Source: Deltaproteobacteria bacterium
GTDB taxonomy: Bacteria > Desulfobacterota > SM23-61
NCBI GenBank assembly: GCA_016875165.1
Contig: VGSF01000003.1
Coordinates: 62,001 to 126,000, forward strand
DNA: 64,000 nt
Direction of reading: 5' to 3'
Positions within the stretch are counted from its first letter, which is position 1, and each line of letters opens with the position of its first letter. The translations under genes were made by a program, and so were the position numbers. This document shows positions 51,894 through 60,085 of this stretch, one piece after another. The notes under the pieces were generated by a model that worked only from the letters and a program-made list of their open reading frames with translations, did not search any database and had not been told where the DNA came from.

Positions 51894-52361
51894 ATTTTTC
51901 AACATTTTCCATCTCCGCTGCAAGAGGGAAAATGGAGGGGGAGGACTATCTTTTCTTTTCTCTTCCTCCTTCTTTTGTCGGCTGCTTGCCAGCACACACC
52001 CGATGCCTTATTCGAGCCCCAGGGAACCTCCCAGGTCTTTGATGCCGATGAGAAAATAATAATAAGAGCCATTGCCCAGGTTCTCAAGGATCGAGGTTTT
52101 GGAGAAGCGCAAATAGAGGCGGATCAAAAGCGCTTAGAAACAGATTACGTGGTGGAGAAGGACTGGAGGACCAAGGTAGTGGCTACAATTAAAAAAGTCG
52201 GACGGAAAGAAAGAGAAGTTACTCTCTTAGTCATTACCGAGCAAAAAGACGCCAGTCCCTCAGGATGGAAGCCAAAGAAACTTTTGGGAAAAGAACAATA
52301 TGAGAAGATCTTCGGGGAGATCGAGATGCAGATCTACCGGGAATGGTACAAGGGAAATTAG
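51894..52361 (+). CDS. Lipoprotein of unknown function, non-ATG start
   Basis: A lipoprotein signal FSFLFLLLLSAAC is followed by about 125 residues (TSQVFDADEKIIIRAIAQVLKDRGFGEAQIEADQKRLETDYVVEKDWRTKVVATIKKVG) with an alpha-beta pattern and a C-terminal EKIFGEIEMQIYREWYKGN. There is no ATG or GTG upstream of the lipobox; TTG 51975 would delete the signal. ATT 51894, six bases after AAGGGGGA, or CTG 51918, are the candidates. The N-terminal segment FPSPLQEGKWRG reads like translation of an intergenic palindrome, so the original start may have been displaced. I do not recognise the family. Confidence 0.55.
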   Translation: MFQHFPSPLQEGKWRGRTIFSFLFLLLLSAACQHTPDALFEPQGTSQVFDADEKIIIRAIAQVLKDRGFGEAQIEADQKRLETDYVVEKDWRTKVVATIKKVGRKEREVTLLVITEQKDASPSGWKPKKLLGKEQYEKIFGEIEMQIYREWYKGN

Positions 52362-52371
52362 TAACATCTTA

Positions 52372-52484
52372 ATAGCCACAGAGGGCACAGAGATCACAGA
52401 GTTTAAAAAAAATTATCAAAAAAAGTAAAGAGAACGTGTCAAGCGCCTAAAGATTTAAAAAGGAATTTCCCATACAATTAAATT
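52372..52484. repeat. Repeat family C, copy 3
   Basis: ATAGCCACAGAGGGCACAGAG, then GTCAAGCGCCTAAAG and AAAGGAATTTCCCATACAAT, directly followed by family A copy 4. Same order as at 34187-34512. Confidence 0.75.
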
Positions 52485-52622
52485 AGATGAACTCGTAAAA
52501 AGTCCGAAAGCCCCTTTTTCCGTCATTCCGGCGGAAGCCGGAATCCAGTTAATTCAAGCAGTTCTGGACTTCTGCTTTCGCAGGAGTGACAGCTTTTCTG
52601 ACTTTTTACGAGATCATCAAAT
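52484..52622. repeat. Inverted-repeat element family A, copy 4
   Basis: Ends AGATGAACTCGTAAAAAGT and ACTTTTTACGAGATCATCAA; inside CGTCATTCCGGCGGAAGCCGGAATCC. The first ATG of the radC frame (52586) lies inside this repeat and is not the real start. Confidence 0.8.
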
Positions 52623-52654
52623 TAGGGCCTTTTAAAAAGAGTTTATCCGCAAAA

Positions 52655-53620
52655 ATGAAAACTAAAACAGAAGCAGAACGCTTTTCCAGATATCAGGAAT
52701 TGATTGGTCTATTACTAAAAAAAGATTCCTTTAATAAACCCAAAATTTATGAATCCCTGCCGGGTGAAAAAACAGCTTTCATAGGCCGCGTTATCGGCGA
52801 ATTGGTGCGGGATGGTTATTTAATAAAGGGGGAGTCTAAGACAAATCCTCATTATTCGTGGTCAGTTAAAAAAGATGGGTTTAATGCTGAAAAGTGGATC
52901 GATCATCGAGTTATCACTGCTACGGTAAAGAGGTCCCCCGCCATTGATCGCCCCAGAGAACGCCTTCTTAAAGTTGGGGCCTCGGGGCTGAAAATTTCAG
53001 AGCTTTTAGCAATTCTGATCCGTTCAGGTCTTCAAGGTGAATCTGCCATGCAGGCCGGTGAGAAACTGGCGGCACTTTTTGGGAATGACCTTGAAAAACT
53101 GTCTCTCCAAGCCAGAGGTGAACTTAAACAGGTCAGCAAAGCCATAGGAGAGACTGCCTATTGTCAAATTATGGCCGCCCTCGAACTGGGGAAAAGGTTG
53201 GCAAATCAACGTCAGGCTGATTCAGCGGTGGGCCATAAAATTCGGAATACCTCTGATGCCCTGGCCTACTGTAAACAGCATTTTATGAGGCTGGGCCGGG
53301 AAGCCAAGCAGGAGGAATTTCATGTGGTTTTACTGGATGAAAAACATAAGGTCATAAAATCCGAACAGGTTACGATAGGCCTTTTAAGTCAATGTTTAGC
53401 CCACCCTCGTGAAGTCTTTAAACCGGCGATTCGAGAATCAGCCATATCAATTATTTTGGTGCACAACCACCCCAACGGAGACCCAACGCCCAGCCAGGAT
53501 GACAAAACCATAACCAAAGAACTTAAAAGGGCTGCTGAGACGCTCGGCATCCGAATTCTCGATCACGTCATCGTGTCCAAAGATAAAATTTTGAGCATGG
53601 TTGAAGAAAAAATATTGTAA
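52655..53620 (+). CDS. radC: RadC-family JAB-domain protein with N-terminal winged-helix-like extension
   Basis: 321 aa from ATG 52655. Residues about 95-320 are RadC: RPRERLLKVGASGLKISELLAILIRSGLQGESA (HhH-type N-terminal region), then an MPN/JAB domain with EEFHVVLLDEKHKVIKSEQ and the metal motif HNHPNGDPTPSQDD. Residues 1-90 (RFSRYQELIGLLLKKDSFNKPKIYESLPGEKTAFIGRVIGELVRDGYLIKGESKTNPHYSW) look like a winged helix, which ordinary RadC lacks. RadC genes are frequent in mobile and defence islands; the biochemical role is unsettled. It directly precedes the hsdR gene (23 bases), suggesting co-transcription. Confidence 0.85.
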   Translation: MKTKTEAERFSRYQELIGLLLKKDSFNKPKIYESLPGEKTAFIGRVIGELVRDGYLIKGESKTNPHYSWSVKKDGFNAEKWIDHRVITATVKRSPAIDRPRERLLKVGASGLKISELLAILIRSGLQGESAMQAGEKLAALFGNDLEKLSLQARGELKQVSKAIGETAYCQIMAALELGKRLANQRQADSAVGHKIRNTSDALAYCKQHFMRLGREAKQEEFHVVLLDEKHKVIKSEQVTIGLLSQCLAHPREVFKPAIRESAISIILVHNHPNGDPTPSQDDKTITKELKRAAETLGIRILDHVIVSKDKILSMVEEKIL

Positions 53621-53643
53621 CCTTTCAATTCGGAGAAAAGGTC

Positions 53644-56331
53644 GTGAACGATCCGGACTTCAATGAAGCAAAAACCAGACAGGCTTTCATAGACAAAGCC
53701 CTAAAACAGGCGGGGTGGGGCCCAATTATTCCCTTCCGGCCAGGCATCCAGGATGATCACTGCGCTGTTGAAGAGTACCCTACGTTAACGGGGCCAGCCG
53801 ATTATGTGCTGTTCCACAAAGGGAGGGCGTTGGCTTGCGTTGAGGGGAAAAAAGTAAAAATCGGGCCGCAAAATGTCCTGCAACAGGCTAAGAGATATGC
53901 CCGGGGTTTTTCGGAAGGCCTTTGCTCCTTTGGCGACTATCATCTTCCTTTTGTCTATTCAACCAATGGGAAAATAATCTGGTTTCAGGATTTGAGAGAC
54001 CCGCTCAGCCTTTCGCGGGAAATTGCCGCCTTTCACACCCCTCGGGCCCTCATGGAAATGTTGAATAAAAATGTAGCCGCAGCCGAGGAGCGGCTTCGAG
54101 AGCATGAAATAGATGATAAATACTTATGGCCTTTTCAAATCGAAGCCATAAAGGCCATAGAACAGGCTATCTTGGAGCGAAGGCGCCTTATGCTGGTAGC
54201 CATGGCCACGGGCACAGGCAAGACCTTCACCATAGTAAATTTGATCTACCGTTTGATGAAAGCCGGTTATGCCAAGCGCATCTTGTTCCTGGTAGATCGA
54301 AGAGCCCTGGCGGCCCAGGTGGTTACGGAAATGGCCAGTTTTGAAGCCGAACCGGGTTTAAAGTTTGATCAGTGTCATGAAGTTTACAGCCAGCGGATCC
54401 GGCGAGAAGACCTGGATGAGAATATGAAATTTAATCTGAAGATTCTTCCCGCAGAGTATCTAACCAGCCCGAGCAGTCGAGATAGCTTTGTTTATATCTC
54501 AACCATTCAACGCATGCGCATCAATCTTTTTGGCCAAGAAGGCATGTTTTCAGACTTGTCAGGGGATCAGGATGAAGACGCCGATGCCTCAAAGCTGGAT
54601 ATTCCCATTCATGCTTTCGATCTAATCATTGCCGACGAGTGTCACCGGGGATATACCGCCCAGGAAGAAAGCAAATGGCGGGAAGTCCTGAATCATTTTG
54701 ACGGGATTAAAATCGGACTGACCGCCACACCCGCGGCCCATACCATTGCCTTCTTCAGGAAAATTGTCTATCAATACGATTACGAGCGGGCCGTGCGTGA
54801 AGGGTACCTGGTGGATTATGACGCCGTAGCCATACAATCGGATATCACCTTGCGGGGTGTTTTTCTGCAGGAGGGGGAAGAGATAGGTCTAATAAATACC
54901 CAAACCGGTCAGCTTTCTTTTTCAATCCTGGAAGACCAGAGGGAGCTTCCAGCCCCCACCACGGAGATCGATTGGACCGCCCCGGATCGGAACAGGAAGA
55001 TTGTCCTGGAAATTAAAAAATATATCTTAGATCAGGAGGAGCAGCTCGGGCATTTCCCAAAAACTTTAATCTTTGCCCAGAACGATATTTCCCATATCTC
55101 CCATTGTGATCTCCTGGTTCAAATTCTGAGGGAGGAATTTAATCGAGGGGATGATTTTGTGCAGAAAATAACCGGCAGCCCTTCAGTGGATAGGCCCTTG
55201 CAAAAGATACGTGAATTCCGCAACCGCATAAACCCGGGCATTGTGGTCACTGTGGATATGTTATCCACGGGGGTGGACGTGCGCAGGATAGAGAATATTG
55301 TTTTCTTGCGCCCGGTGAAATCAAGAATCCTCTTTGAACAGATGATGGGGCGGGGCACCCGGCGCTGTCCGGAAATCCACAAAACCCATTTTACGGTCTT
55401 TGACTGCTTCAACGGCAGCCTCCTGAATTTCTTCCGCAAGACAACCGGTATCACCGCTGAAGCTCCTGCAAAGGCAACTAAATCCATCCGGGAAATTGTC
55501 CAGGCTATCGCGGACAACGAGGACCGGCAATACAATACCGGCGTTCTATCGAAGAGGCTTCACCGAATATCCAAAAATATCACCCAGGAGGGCAGGCTTA
55601 CGTTTAATTATATCCTGGGCTGTGATATCGCCGAATTTGCCCGGACCCTGCACCAGAGGCTGGAGAAGGAATGGGAGCAGACCATCAAGATTTTACAAAG
55701 CGAAGACTTTCTTGATATTTGTAAAGATTATCCGCGTCCCCAAAAGCCCTTCCTCAGAGCAGATACGGCGGAAGATTATGTGAGCTCGCGTATTATCTTC
55801 AGGACCAAGGATGGCAGAGAACTCGGGCCGCAGGACTATCTTCAGGAATTTGAAAGATTCGTAAGAGAGAATCCCCGGCATATTGAGGCTCTGGAAATAC
55901 TACTGCATCGCCCCCGGGAGTTTGACCCTAAGCACTTGAAGACCCTCAGGGAGATTTTGAGCACCCAACCGGATTTCCTGGACGATAAGTTTACCGAAAA
56001 AAACCTGCGCCGCGCCTATAACAAGGAACTCGCGGACATCATCTCCATGATTCGCCACGCAGTTAGGGGTGATGAATTGCTTAACCCGGAACTGAGGGTT
56101 GATAGAGCCCTGGCCAAAATTAAATCCGGCCGTTCTTTTACGGAGGAACAAGAAAAATGGCTGGCCTTGATCAGAAGGCACCTGATCGAAAATCTGCTGA
56201 TGGAAGAAGAAGATATGGATTCCCTTCCCATTTTCACCCGCGAAGGACTTTCACGTAATAAATTGGACAAAATTTTTAACGGGGAGCTAAGAATATTGAT
56301 CCAGGAGATAAATGAAGCAATTGCGGCTTAG
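53644..56331 (+). CDS. hsdR: Type I restriction enzyme R subunit (EcoEI-like)
   Basis: 895 aa, GTG start. PD-(E/D)xK nuclease near the N-terminus (GPADYVLFHKGRALACVEGKKVKIG), SF2 motor with Walker A MATGTGKTFT, DEAH-type box IADECHRG, GLTATPAA, then LSTGVDVRRIENIVFLRPVKS and QMMGRGTRRC (motifs V and VI), and an EcoEI_R_C-type helical C-terminus. ATP-dependent translocation and cleavage of DNA lacking HsdM methylation. No interruptions. Different subfamily from the broken hsdR at 16026-18530. Belongs with hsdM and hsdS downstream; the small toxin remnant and XRE gene lie between. Confidence 0.92.
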   Translation: MNDPDFNEAKTRQAFIDKALKQAGWGPIIPFRPGIQDDHCAVEEYPTLTGPADYVLFHKGRALACVEGKKVKIGPQNVLQQAKRYARGFSEGLCSFGDYHLPFVYSTNGKIIWFQDLRDPLSLSREIAAFHTPRALMEMLNKNVAAAEERLREHEIDDKYLWPFQIEAIKAIEQAILERRRLMLVAMATGTGKTFTIVNLIYRLMKAGYAKRILFLVDRRALAAQVVTEMASFEAEPGLKFDQCHEVYSQRIRREDLDENMKFNLKILPAEYLTSPSSRDSFVYISTIQRMRINLFGQEGMFSDLSGDQDEDADASKLDIPIHAFDLIIADECHRGYTAQEESKWREVLNHFDGIKIGLTATPAAHTIAFFRKIVYQYDYERAVREGYLVDYDAVAIQSDITLRGVFLQEGEEIGLINTQTGQLSFSILEDQRELPAPTTEIDWTAPDRNRKIVLEIKKYILDQEEQLGHFPKTLIFAQNDISHISHCDLLVQILREEFNRGDDFVQKITGSPSVDRPLQKIREFRNRINPGIVVTVDMLSTGVDVRRIENIVFLRPVKSRILFEQMMGRGTRRCPEIHKTHFTVFDCFNGSLLNFFRKTTGITAEAPAKATKSIREIVQAIADNEDRQYNTGVLSKRLHRISKNITQEGRLTFNYILGCDIAEFARTLHQRLEKEWEQTIKILQSEDFLDICKDYPRPQKPFLRADTAEDYVSSRIIFRTKDGRELGPQDYLQEFERFVRENPRHIEALEILLHRPREFDPKHLKTLREILSTQPDFLDDKFTEKNLRRAYNKELADIISMIRHAVRGDELLNPELRVDRALAKIKSGRSFTEEQEKWLALIRRHLIENLLMEEEDMDSLPIFTREGLSRNKLDKIFNGELRILIQEINEAIAA

Positions 56332-56373
56332 AAAGGGACTCAATTTTAACATCAAAATTGATGTTGACTGAAT

Positions 56374-56484
56374 ATGGAATTTAGTGTAGAGTTTTATGAG
56401 ACAGGAGCAGGCGGATTTCCGGTCCGTTATCTTAAGGTTGCCATGGAAAGAAAACGCGATTGGATGGTGAGGAATGCTTCATGA
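56374..56484 (+). pseudogene. HigB/RelE-type toxin remnant with internal deletion
   Basis: A 36-codon frame MEFSVEFYETGAGGFPVRYLKVAMERKRDWMVRNAS. The first 17 residues look like the N-terminus of RelE/HigB toxins (EFYET-x-x-G-x-x-PV) and the last 15 like their C-terminus (A-x-x-R-(K/R)-x-DW-x-x-RN), with the central catalytic part missing. The stop overlaps the antitoxin start by ATGA. The toxin is therefore inactive and the antitoxin is left as an orphan. Confidence 0.5.
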
Positions 56485-56897
56485 AGGGGAAAACAAACTT
56501 CGACATCTATCTTGAAGACCAATTAAAGGATCAGGATTTTGCAGCTCGCTTCAAAAAGGCCGGCGAAGCATGGGGTGTGGCGATTCAGCTGGCTTCCCTG
56601 AGGAAAGATTCCGGAATGTCCCAGAAGGAGCTGGCCCGGAGAGTGGGCACATCGCAGCAGCAAATCAGCCGGCTTGAATCAACAGCTTATGAAGGCCACT
56701 CCTTAAGCATGTTACGCCGGGTTGCCGATGTTCTCGGGGCAAAAGTTCGCGTAGAAATTGAGCGCCAAAAACCAAGTAAAGAAGCCCTTGTGGCTGAAAG
56801 AAAATCTGTTTATAAACCCAAAAGAACGAAGAGCCTATCCCCTCCCCATTTCCCCTCTCCCCTGGCGGGAGAGGGCCAGGGTGAGGGGGATTATTAG
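56481..56897 (+). CDS. XRE-family HigA-like regulator
   Basis: 138 aa. Helix-turn-helix of Cro/C1 type at about residues 32-85: IQLASLRKDSGMSQKELARRVGTSQQQISRLES followed by HSLSMLRRVADVLGAKVRVEI, the usual HigA arrangement. Residues 1-30 form the antitoxin dimer arm. The last 20 residues (SPPHFPSPLAGEGQGEGDY) are the translation of an intergenic palindromic repeat. It sits between hsdR and hsdM and precedes hsdM by 11 bases, so it could regulate the R-M operon. Start ATG 56481 with GAGGAATG nearby; the GTG/ATG upstream at 56460 has no support. Confidence 0.85.
   Translation: MKGKTNFDIYLEDQLKDQDFAARFKKAGEAWGVAIQLASLRKDSGMSQKELARRVGTSQQQISRLESTAYEGHSLSMLRRVADVLGAKVRVEIERQKPSKEALVAERKSVYKPKRTKSLSPPHFPSPLAGEGQGEGDY
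56833..56897. repeat. REP-like palindrome forming the 3' end of the XRE gene
   Basis: CCCCATTTCCCCTCTCCCCTGGCGGGAGAGGGCCAGGGTGAGGGGGA: CCCTCTCCC.. pairs with GGGAGAGGG around TGGC. This is the frequently seen intergenic unit that translates as SPLAGEGQGEG. Here it has been captured as coding sequence. Confidence 0.7.
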
Positions 56898-56908
56898 AGA
56901 GGAGATCT

Positions 56909-58348
56909 ATGACCGATGTCGTTGGCAAACTCTGGGGTTTTTGTCATACCCTCCGCCATGACGGCATTGACTATGGCGATTACATAGAGCAATTGACCTA
57001 TCTCTTATTCCTCAAGATGATCGAGGAGAAAGGGGTAAAAATCCCTCCGGAATATGCCTGGACTGTTTTACGGGAAAAATCGGGAGTTGATCTGACGGAC
57101 CACTACATGAAAACCTTGAGAGGTCTGGGAGAACAACCCGGAATGCTCGGGGCTATTTATGCCGGGGCTTTGTCCCGTTTTAGCAACCCGGTCAATTTAA
57201 AACGCCTTGTTAACCTCATCGATGAAATTGAGTGGACCGCTCTCAACGTGGATGTAAAAGCCGCGGCCTATGAGGGTTTGCTGGAAAAATCTGCCGCCGA
57301 GGGAAAGAAAGGGGCCGGGCAATATTTCACCCCGCGAATTCTGATCCAATCCATCGTTCGATGCGTACAACCCGATCCCCGCAAGAGTAAAGATTTTAGC
57401 ATACATGATCCGGCAGCCGGGACCGGCGGATTTTTGGTCTGCGCCTATGAATGGCTGATGGAAAAAACCAAAGGCGGTCTCGAGCGTTCGGAAGCCAAAC
57501 GCATTTTAACCTCGACCTATTCCGGAACCGAGCTCGTCCCCCGGCCCAGAAGGCTGGCCTTGATGAATCTCTATCTGCACGGCATCCAGGCTGCGATCTA
57601 TCTGGGAGACGCGATCTATGAACCAAAAAGGGGGATTGGATATGACTGCGTTATGACCAATCCTCCTTTCGGAACCAAGGGCGCAAATCAAGCGCCTAAT
57701 CGTGATGATTTTACGGTTGCTACCAGCAATAAACAACTCAACTTCGTCCAGCATGTGATGAGCATTCTGAAACCAGGTGGACGTGCGGCCATCGTGGTGC
57801 CAGATAACGTCCTTTTTGTTGATCAGGCCGGTGAAGTGTTCAAGATTCTCACCGAGGATTGCGACCTGCATACCGTCCTGCGCCTCCCAAATGGGACATT
57901 CACTCCCTACAGTCCCGGCACCAAGACCAATGTAATTTTTTTTACCAAGGGTTATCAAACAGAGAAGGTTTGGGTCTACGATGCTCGAACCAATGTCCCG
58001 CGAATCACCAAAAAGGACCGCCCCCTTACACCGCAGCACTTCGCCGAATTCGAAGCCTGTTTTGGCCTTAATCCTGAAGGCCGTGCCAAACGCGATCCCA
58101 AAAAATCAAAAGAGGACCGCTGGCGCTGCTTCAGCATTAACGAAGTGAAAGAACGCGATTTCAAAATCGACAACCTCAAGTGGCTCAAAGATGAATCCCT
58201 TGATGATATGGATGAATTGCCCGAGCCAGAAGAATTGGTTGTCGATGCCATAGCGGAACTTGAAAGCGCTGTTATTGAGTTAAATGCTATTGTAACAATG
58301 TTGGAAAATAGCAATAGCTTGGAAGCTTCGTCTTTAGAGAATAAGTAG
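56909..58348 (+). CDS. hsdM: Type I DNA methyltransferase M subunit
   Basis: 479 aa. N-terminal helical HsdM_N domain (KLWGFCHTLRHDGIDYGDYIEQLTYLLFLKMIEE), then the N6-adenine methyltransferase: GAGQYFTPRILIQSIV, SAM motif I HDPAAGTGGFL, and catalytic motif IV TNPPFGTKG. C-terminal region VWVYDARTNVPRITKKDRPLT is typical. Forms M2S with HsdS for methylation and R2M2S with HsdR for restriction. SD AGAGGAGATCT. Uninterrupted. HsdS starts 5 bases after the stop. Confidence 0.94.
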   Translation: MTDVVGKLWGFCHTLRHDGIDYGDYIEQLTYLLFLKMIEEKGVKIPPEYAWTVLREKSGVDLTDHYMKTLRGLGEQPGMLGAIYAGALSRFSNPVNLKRLVNLIDEIEWTALNVDVKAAAYEGLLEKSAAEGKKGAGQYFTPRILIQSIVRCVQPDPRKSKDFSIHDPAAGTGGFLVCAYEWLMEKTKGGLERSEAKRILTSTYSGTELVPRPRRLALMNLYLHGIQAAIYLGDAIYEPKRGIGYDCVMTNPPFGTKGANQAPNRDDFTVATSNKQLNFVQHVMSILKPGGRAAIVVPDNVLFVDQAGEVFKILTEDCDLHTVLRLPNGTFTPYSPGTKTNVIFFTKGYQTEKVWVYDARTNVPRITKKDRPLTPQHFAEFEACFGLNPEGRAKRDPKKSKEDRWRCFSINEVKERDFKIDNLKWLKDESLDDMDELPEPEELVVDAIAELESAVIELNAIVTMLENSNSLEASSLENK

Positions 58349-58353
58349 ATATA

Positions 58354-59958
58354 ATGGTTGCCAATTCTCACAAAAATAGGTCGATTGTCGATGATATCCC
58401 TTCAGATTGGGATCTGCCGGAAGGCTGGGTTGAAACAACCCTCGATCAGCTTCTCTTCACGCTTGAAGCCGGTTCTCGCCCCAAAGGAGGCGTTCGGGAG
58501 CTCAAAGAAGGTGTACCCAGTATCGGTGGTGAACATTTGGACAATAATGGAGGCTTTCGGTTTGCGATCATTAAGTTTGTGCCAAAGAACTTTTTCGAAA
58601 AAATGAACCGCGGCCGGATTCAAATTGGTGATATCCTGATCGTTAAAGATGGTGCAACCACAGGAAAGGTAGCCCTGGTTCGTGATAACTTTCCTCATAA
58701 TCCTGCTGTCGTCAATGAACATGTTTTTATCTGCCGACCAGCGCAGGGAGTGTACCCACCCTTTATATTCTATTTTTTATTTTCCAGAGCGGGACAAGAT
58801 CGCATTCTTGAAAACTTCCGCGGTTCTGCTCAGGGGGGAGTTAATCAGAGCTTCGCTCCCGGGACAACCATTCCCCTTGCTCCATTGGCTGAACAAAAAC
58901 GAATCGTGGTAAAAGTGGAAGAACTGCTCGCGCAAGTCAATGCGGCGCGTGAGCACCTGGCCAAAGTTCAAGCCATCCTCAAACGCTTCCGCCATTCCGT
59001 CCTCTCCGCCGCCTGCTCCGGCCGCCTAACCGCCGAATGGCGAGACGCGCAGGCGGATCTTGAACCGGCAGAAAAGCTTGTTGAACGTATATTGTGGAAG
59101 CGCCAACAAAAATATATGGCCGATTGCAAAAAGGCTAAAGAGGAGGGCAAGCACTCGCCAAAGAAACCTGAAAATATTGATTCACGAAAGGTTGAAACTA
59201 TCGAGTTGCCCGAAATTCCCAATGAATGGACTTGGATTTATCTGCCTTATCTGGGTGAAATGAGTCGGGGCAAGTCGAAGCATCGTCCTCGGAATGCGGC
59301 TCATCTTTATGGAGGACCTTACCCCTTTATTCAGACAGGCGATATTGCCCAATCCGCAGGACGTATTACGTCACACCAGCAGACGTATAACGAAACCGGC
59401 CTTGCCCAAAGCCATCTTTGGCCTGCTGGCACGGTATCTATTACAATTGCAGCAAATATTGCGGCCTCTGCCATATTAACTTACCCAGCCTGTTTCCCCG
59501 ACAGCGTTGTTGGCTTAATCCTGGATCAAGATCTATGTTTTGCCGAATATGCAGAATTTTTCATAAGGACGGCGCGTGCTAATCTTGATCAATATGCGCC
59601 TGCCACGGCGCAGAAAAATATTAATATCGGAATCCTTAATGATTTGGCAGTACCATTGCCGCCTTATGCTGAGCAAAAAGAGATTGTCCGACGTGTCGAG
59701 GCTTTATTCAAGCTCGCCGGCATGATTGATAATCGAGTAAAGGATGCGACCTTGCGGGCTGAAAAAATGATACAGGCAATTTTAGCCAAGGCCTTCCGTG
59801 GTGAACTGGTTCCCACAGAGGCTGAACTGGCCCGCCGCGAAGGCCGCCCCTACGAACCTGCTTCGGCCCTTTTGGCCAGGATTAAAGGCGAGCATAAAGC
59901 AAAAGAGGATTGGGGAAAACGGAAAGCCAACATCTTCCAAAAAGAGATAAAACATTGA
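58354..59958 (+). CDS. hsdS: Type I specificity subunit, two target-recognition domains
   Basis: 534 aa with the tandem organisation of HsdS: TRD1 (about 20-185, WDLPEGWVETTLDQLLFTLEAG), central conserved region (LAPLAEQKRIVVKVEELLAQVNAAREHL), TRD2 (about 285-445, IPNEWTWIYLPYLGEMSRG), and distal conserved region (LPPYAEQKEIVRRVEALFKLAGMIDNRV ... ILAKAFRGELVPTEAELARREGRPYEPA). Defines the bipartite DNA target. Slightly long for the family; the extra residues lie in TRD linkers. Intact, unlike the half gene at 19399. Confidence 0.92.
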   Translation: MVANSHKNRSIVDDIPSDWDLPEGWVETTLDQLLFTLEAGSRPKGGVRELKEGVPSIGGEHLDNNGGFRFAIIKFVPKNFFEKMNRGRIQIGDILIVKDGATTGKVALVRDNFPHNPAVVNEHVFICRPAQGVYPPFIFYFLFSRAGQDRILENFRGSAQGGVNQSFAPGTTIPLAPLAEQKRIVVKVEELLAQVNAAREHLAKVQAILKRFRHSVLSAACSGRLTAEWRDAQADLEPAEKLVERILWKRQQKYMADCKKAKEEGKHSPKKPENIDSRKVETIELPEIPNEWTWIYLPYLGEMSRGKSKHRPRNAAHLYGGPYPFIQTGDIAQSAGRITSHQQTYNETGLAQSHLWPAGTVSITIAANIAASAILTYPACFPDSVVGLILDQDLCFAEYAEFFIRTARANLDQYAPATAQKNINIGILNDLAVPLPPYAEQKEIVRRVEALFKLAGMIDNRVKDATLRAEKMIQAILAKAFRGELVPTEAELARREGRPYEPASALLARIKGEHKAKEDWGKRKANIFQKEIKH

Positions 59959-60085
59959 ATTTTTGGTAGAGCTTCCGAGACAAACGTTTCTTTTTTATTT
60001 TTCGAGGAGTTACGATACGGCATTAAAATATTCACAAATTTAAAAATTTTAAAAAAATTCAAGTTTCAATGTCCTCTGAAAAAAA

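Noticed and set aside
52586-52654. Upstream start for radC at 52586
   Set aside because: It lies inside repeat A copy 4 and would add residues encoded by the repeat; ATG 52655 is preferred.
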